DNA of 17,007 nucleotides from JAEYFP01 sp964566545. Its GTDB lineage: Bacteria > Bacillota > Clostridia > Lachnospirales > Lachnospiraceae. Shown piece after piece: positions 14,034 to 17,007 of the stretch. The position numbers and the translations under genes were made by a program. The stretch is from positions 1-17,007 of the forward strand of contig CAZMIX010000052.1 in NCBI GenBank assembly GCA_964566545.1, in the 5' to 3' direction. Below the pieces are notes generated by a model that saw only the letters and a list, made by a program, of their open reading frames with translations, had not been told where the DNA came from and made no database searches. Positions within the stretch are counted from its first letter, which is position 1. Each line of letters begins with the position of its first letter.

Positions 14034-15251
14034 TCAGCCCTTCAGGCGGATCCTTCCGATCAAGCCGTCAAGCTTTTGCGCCGCCAGCGCAAACGCCTTC
14101 TCGCTCATTTTTTTTGTCACAAAGCCGAATTCCGACGATTCATCGTCAAGCACGATCATCTCAACCTTTCCGAAAACACCTTCAATTTCTGAAAGGCGCT
14201 CGTCCGGCGTTCCGCTGATCCTTACAAAAAAGCTTCGTACTGCGTTCTCCACGCTTGTCAGCTCCAACTTCCTGCTGCTCCAAAATGACATAATATTTTT
14301 ATTCAAATGCTTTGTCGCATCAACGACATCCGATACGACTGCACTGGCAGTCGGAAGCTTTCCTGCGCCGCTTCCATAAAACATCACATCCCCAAGCACA
14401 TTTCCGTTTACAAAAATGGCATTGAACACGCCGTTTACGCTGAACAACGGGTGGGATTTTGGAATCAGAAACGGGGCGACCATCGCATAGAAGTTATCTC
14501 CCTCTCGCTTGCTAGAGGCCAGCAGTTTCACCGCACGGTCGAGCTTTTTCGCATAAGCGATGTCCTTCGCCGTGATTTTTGTAATGCCCTCCGTATAAAT
14601 ATCCTCAAAATCAACGTGATTACCAAATGCGAGCGAGGATAAAATCGCGATTTTGCGGCAGGCATCATAGCCCTCCACATCGGCCTCGGGATTGCGCTCC
14701 GCATAGCCAAGTTCCTGCGCCTTCTTTAAAGCATCCTCGAATTCCCAGCCTTCATCCGACATCTTGCTCATAATATAATTGGTCGTTCCGTTTAAAATAC
14801 CGGTAATCTCACGAATTTCATCTGCCGTCAGCGAAGAGTTTAAAGGACGGATAATCGGGATACCGCCGCCGACACTTGCCTCAAATAAGAAATTAATGTT
14901 TTCGTCCCGCGCAATTTGCAGCAGCTCCGGACCGTGCTTTGCGACAAGCTCCTTGTTGGAAGTACAGACGCTTTTGCCCGCGAGCAGCGACTTCTTCACA
15001 AACGTATACGCCGGTTCCACACCGCCCATCACCTCTACGACGATCTTGACCTCCGGGTCGTTTAAAATAGTGTCAAAATCATGGACGAGCACATCCTGCA
15101 CAGGATCGCCCCAAAATTCCCTTAAATCGAGCACGTATTTAATATTGATTTCATTTCCTGCCTTCTTATTGATGCTGTCCTGGTTTGTACGGATGACCTC
15201 CGCAACTCCTGAACCAACCGTACCGTATCCGAGCACTGCAATATTTACCAT
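14034..15251 (-). CDS. hom: Homoserine dehydrogenase
   Basis: This enzyme reduces aspartate semialdehyde to homoserine with NAD(P)H, the branch step to threonine and methionine. The 405 residues are of usual length. The Rossmann motif GYGTVGSGV is at 8-16. Further features are TSNKELVAKHG (97-107, catalytic K105), FEASVGGGIPII (123-134), GILNGTTNYI (151-160), NPEADVEGYDACRK (187-200, with D191, D196 and K200) and GSGAGKLPTASAVVSD (293-308). A C-terminal ACT-like domain covers about 338-400 and probably mediates threonine feedback. ATG 15251 follows AGAGGTAAGG. It is 20 nt after the ACT-domain gene and 66 nt before the PGM-like gene. Confidence 0.96.
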   Translation of the reverse strand: MVNIAVLGYGTVGSGVAEVIRTNQDSINKKAGNEINIKYVLDLREFWGDPVQDVLVHDFDTILNDPEVKIVVEVMGGVEPAYTFVKKSLLAGKSVCTSNKELVAKHGPELLQIARDENINFLFEASVGGGIPIIRPLNSSLTADEIREITGILNGTTNYIMSKMSDEGWEFEDALKKAQELGYAERNPEADVEGYDACRKIAILSSLAFGNHVDFEDIYTEGITKITAKDIAYAKKLDRAVKLLASSKREGDNFYAMVAPFLIPKSHPLFSVNGVFNAIFVNGNVLGDVMFYGSGAGKLPTASAVVSDVVDATKHLNKNIMSFWSSRKLELTSVENAVRSFFVRISGTPDERLSEIEGVFGKVEMIVLDDESSEFGFVTKKMSEKAFALAAQKLDGLIGRIRLKG

Positions 15252-15271
15252 ATCCTTACCTCTTTCTCTCT

Positions 15272-15715
15272 TTATTCTTTCGCAAGTATTTTTACATGGT
15301 GAACGCCCATCTGCTGTTCCATGCTCTCAATCATCTTAGCTACGTCTCCCGTCGTCTGGAGTACCTGAACACTGATGCTCAAAGATGCAACCGCATTGAT
15401 TGGGATACTCTGATGAATTGTTAAAATGTTCGCGCCATATGACGCGATAATTTTCAGCAAATCCGCAAGCAGTCCCGGCTTATCATCCATCTGAAACGTC
15501 AGCGTGATCGTCTTTCCCTGCGTGTTATCATGAAATCGAAAAATATCGTCTTTATATTTATAGAAGGAGCTCCTGCTGATGCCCACGCGCTCCGTCGCTT
15601 CCTGCACCGTCATCGCCTGCTCGGAGTCTAGCATTGTCTTTGCTTCGACTACCTTTAAAAGCACCTCGGGAAGTGCCTTCTGCTTCACGATATAATACGC
15701 GCTCGTCTCTGCCAT
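15272..15715 (-). CDS. UPF0735 ACT domain-containing protein (PheB-like)
   Basis: This 147-residue protein has two parts. The N-terminal half contains a predicted helix-turn-helix (about 35-58, MTVQEATERVGISRSSFYKY). A C-terminal ACT domain (about 69-145) has MDDKPGLLADLLKIIASYGANILTI. It matches the UPF0735 family, which includes B. subtilis PheB. Such proteins often lie directly upstream of hom in Firmicutes and are thought to sense amino acids; the exact role is not known to me. ATG 15715 follows AGGTGAT. It is the first gene of the hom-lysC operon, about 73 nt after the predicted transcript start. It may regulate the operon, which is inference from its DNA-binding-like fold and position. 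Confidence 0.9.
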   Translation of the reverse strand: MAETSAYYIVKQKALPEVLLKVVEAKTMLDSEQAMTVQEATERVGISRSSFYKYKDDIFRFHDNTQGKTITLTFQMDDKPGLLADLLKIIASYGANILTIHQSIPINAVASLSISVQVLQTTGDVAKMIESMEQQMGVHHVKILAKE

Positions 15716-15794
15716 ATTATCACCTGTCCTCGTAGTGTAAACACTTGTTTTTGATTGTATTTATGTCGCGCACACATGTCTTCCGTCGAGAGAT

Positions 15795-15823
15795 ATCTTA
15801 ACATAACGTGCATAAAAAAGCAA
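15795..15823 (-). promoter_or_regulatory. Promoter of the ACT-hom-PGM-lysC operon
   Basis: On the minus strand TTGCTT (15823-15818) and TAAGAT (15800-15795) are 17 nt apart. Each box matches the sigma-A consensus at four of six positions. The leader to the first ATG is about 73 nt and shows no T-box or lysine riboswitch. It contains the small inverted repeat AGTGT-AA-ACACT (15734-15745), a possible operator. Confidence 0.5.
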
Positions 15824-15833
15824 GTAGTTCTAT

Positions 15834-15880
15834 AAAAAAAGAATGTTATGGTCCTCTTTTTTCCAAAGTAACCATAACAT
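15834..15880 (-). terminator. Rho-independent terminator after prfB
   Basis: On the minus strand ATGTTATGGT (15880-15871) pairs perfectly with ACCATAACAT (15852-15843). Weak inner pairing (CTTT with AAAG) sits in the apical region. TC and seven Ts follow (15840-15834). It lies 24 nt beyond the prfB stop codon and separates prfB from the hom operon promoter. Confidence 0.88.
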
Positions 15881-15904
15881 GTCCCGATTCCACATATATT
15901 TCTG

Positions 15905-17007
15905 TTAATTTTGCCGATTGTCGCCGTCTGTATTCAGCCACTTTAAATAGGCATTGATGAACGGATCAATATTGCCGTCCATGACGCTGTCCGTCTGTGC
16001 AACCTCGGCATTTGTCCGGTGATCCTTGACAAGCGTATACGGCTGCATTACATAAGAGCGAATCTGGTTGCCCCAGCCAATATCCTTGATATCTCCGCGA
16101 ATATCGGACAATTTTTCCGCATTTTCTTCCTGCTTTAACAGATACAGCTTCGCTTTCAGCATCTGCATCGCCTTATCCTTGTTCATATGCTGCGAACGCT
16201 CATTCTGGCACTGCACGACAACACCGGTCGGCAAATGGGTGATGCGGATCGCAGATGACGTTTTGTTGATATGCTGTCCGCCCGCACCGGAGCTGCGGTA
16301 CGTGTCAATGCGCAGATCATCATCGTTGATTTCAATATCCAGATCCTCTTCAATATCCGGCATAACGTCCAGCGATACGAACGAGGTCTGGCGTTTACCC
16401 TGCGCGTTAAACGGGGAAATACGCACAAGACGGTGCACTCCCTTTTCCGATTTTAAATATCCATAAGCGTTTTCGCCGTTTACCTGAAACGTGACTGACT
16501 TAATACCGGCCTCATCGCCGTCCAAATAGTCCAGCACCTCAACCGAAAAACCCTTTTTTTCCACCCAACGCGAATACATCCGGTACAGCATCCCGGCCCA
16601 ATCGCAGCTCTCCGTGCCGCCCGCACCGGCATTCAAACGCAAGATCGCATTGTTTTTATCATATTCTCCCGAAAGCAACGTACTGATCCGAAGCGTTTCA
16701 AGTGATTCCCTGAATTCCCGAAACTCCTGCTGGATATCGGGAACAAGTGCCGGATCATTTTCTTCGTAGGCCATCTGTAAAAGCATCCGGATGTCCTCAT
16801 ATTGCTGTTCCAGACCGGAAACAAGTGCGATCGTATCCTTAAAATTTTTCAGTTCCTTCACATACTTCTGAGAGCGATTAGGGTCGTCCCAAAAACCGGG
16901 AGCTTCCATCTCCCGCTCCAGCTCCTCGACACGCTGCTCCTTGTCAGAAAGGGCAAGAGACGCCTTCACTTCCTTCAGTGGTTCTTCATATGTCACCAAT
17001 TCCGTTT
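15905..17007 (-). CDS. prfB: Peptide chain release factor 2 (5' end outside window)
   Basis: RF2 ends translation at UGA and UAA. Counting from a TTG at 16999, the stop-codon-reading tripeptide SPF is at 195-197 (RLVRISPFNAQGKRQTSF) and the peptidyl-hydrolysis motif GGQ at 240-242 (SSGAGGQHINKTSSAIRITH). GFWDD (35-39) and AGAGGTESCDWA (124-135) are also typical. The frame stays open to the right edge, and family proteins have about ten more residues before TYEEPLKEV, so the true start is probably beyond 17007. Most prfB genes carry a CTTTGAC programmed +1 frameshift near codon 25. Here that region reads CTTGCCCTTTCTGAC in one continuous frame, so no frameshift site is present. A terminator follows the gene. 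Confidence 0.95.
   Translation of the reverse strand, partial: TELVTYEEPLKEVKASLALSDKEQRVEELEREMEAPGFWDDPNRSQKYVKELKNFKDTIALVSGLEQQYEDIRMLLQMAYEENDPALVPDIQQEFREFRESLETLRISTLLSGEYDKNNAILRLNAGAGGTESCDWAGMLYRMYSRWVEKKGFSVEVLDYLDGDEAGIKSVTFQVNGENAYGYLKSEKGVHRLVRISPFNAQGKRQTSFVSLDVMPDIEEDLDIEINDDDLRIDTYRSSGAGGQHINKTSSAIRITHLPTGVVVQCQNERSQHMNKDKAMQMLKAKLYLLKQEENAEKLSDIRGDIKDIGWGNQIRSYVMQPYTLVKDHRTNAEVAQTDSVMDGNIDPFINAYLKWLNTDGDNRQN

Noticed and set aside
14779..15339. Plus-strand open frame of 186 codons opposite hom
   Set aside because: Antisense to the hom coding sequence. The composition is rich in Ser, Thr and Pro as expected for a shadow frame, and no family is recognisable.
16937..16955. CTTTCTGAC as a prfB frameshift site
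   Set aside because: The frame that would meet the TGA has an upstream stop within about a dozen codons and does not encode RF2 sequence. The RF2 frame runs straight through.

Overview
This window looks like chromosomal DNA from a Gram-positive anaerobe of the class Clostridia, most likely a Lachnospiraceae-type organism. The basis is AGGAGG-type ribosome binding sites, an FMN riboswitch ahead of an ECF S component, a hom / phosphoglycerate-mutase-like / lysC cluster, a DUF975 gene, and the style of several small proteins. Every gene I can support is on the minus strand, so transcription runs from high to low coordinates. I see no insertion sequence, phage gene, CRISPR array or plus-strand gene.

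Layout in order of transcription. (1) 17007-15905: prfB (release factor 2), cut by the right edge, then a strong terminator. (2) 15823-11441: promoter, ACT-domain protein, hom, PGM-like putative homoserine kinase, aspartokinase, terminator. This is an aspartate-to-threonine branch operon. The aspartokinase gene carries an internal Shine-Dalgarno and start that would make a separate regulatory beta subunit. (3) 11448-7162: promoter overlapping the previous terminator, then two-helix membrane protein, small HExxH / CxxC protein, DUF975 membrane protein and tex. (4) 7131-5940: promoter, FMN riboswitch, intrinsic terminator, ribU-type riboflavin transporter. (5) 5878-468: promoter, then tsaE, tsaB, rimI, small four-cysteine protein, RNase Z, membrane-anchored protein, tsaD, ispD, terminator. 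(6) 427-1: near-consensus promoter, tRNA-Ser(UGA), tRNA-Ser(GGA), then a BoxA-like sequence resembling an rRNA leader, suggesting an rRNA operon just past the left edge.

Block 5 is mainly a tRNA and ribosome maturation operon: TsaB, TsaD and TsaE make t6A on ANN-decoding tRNAs, RNase Z cuts tRNA 3' trailers, and RimI acetylates a protein N-terminus. Both tRNA genes next to it lack an encoded CCA, so they are expected RNase Z and CCA-adding-enzyme substrates. Most of the window is conserved core genome. The points most worth a second look are the internal start in lysC, the PGM-like enzyme in the homoserine kinase position, the HExxH / CxxC protein beside tex, the prfB lacking a frameshift site, and the overlapping terminator and promoter at 11420-11480.
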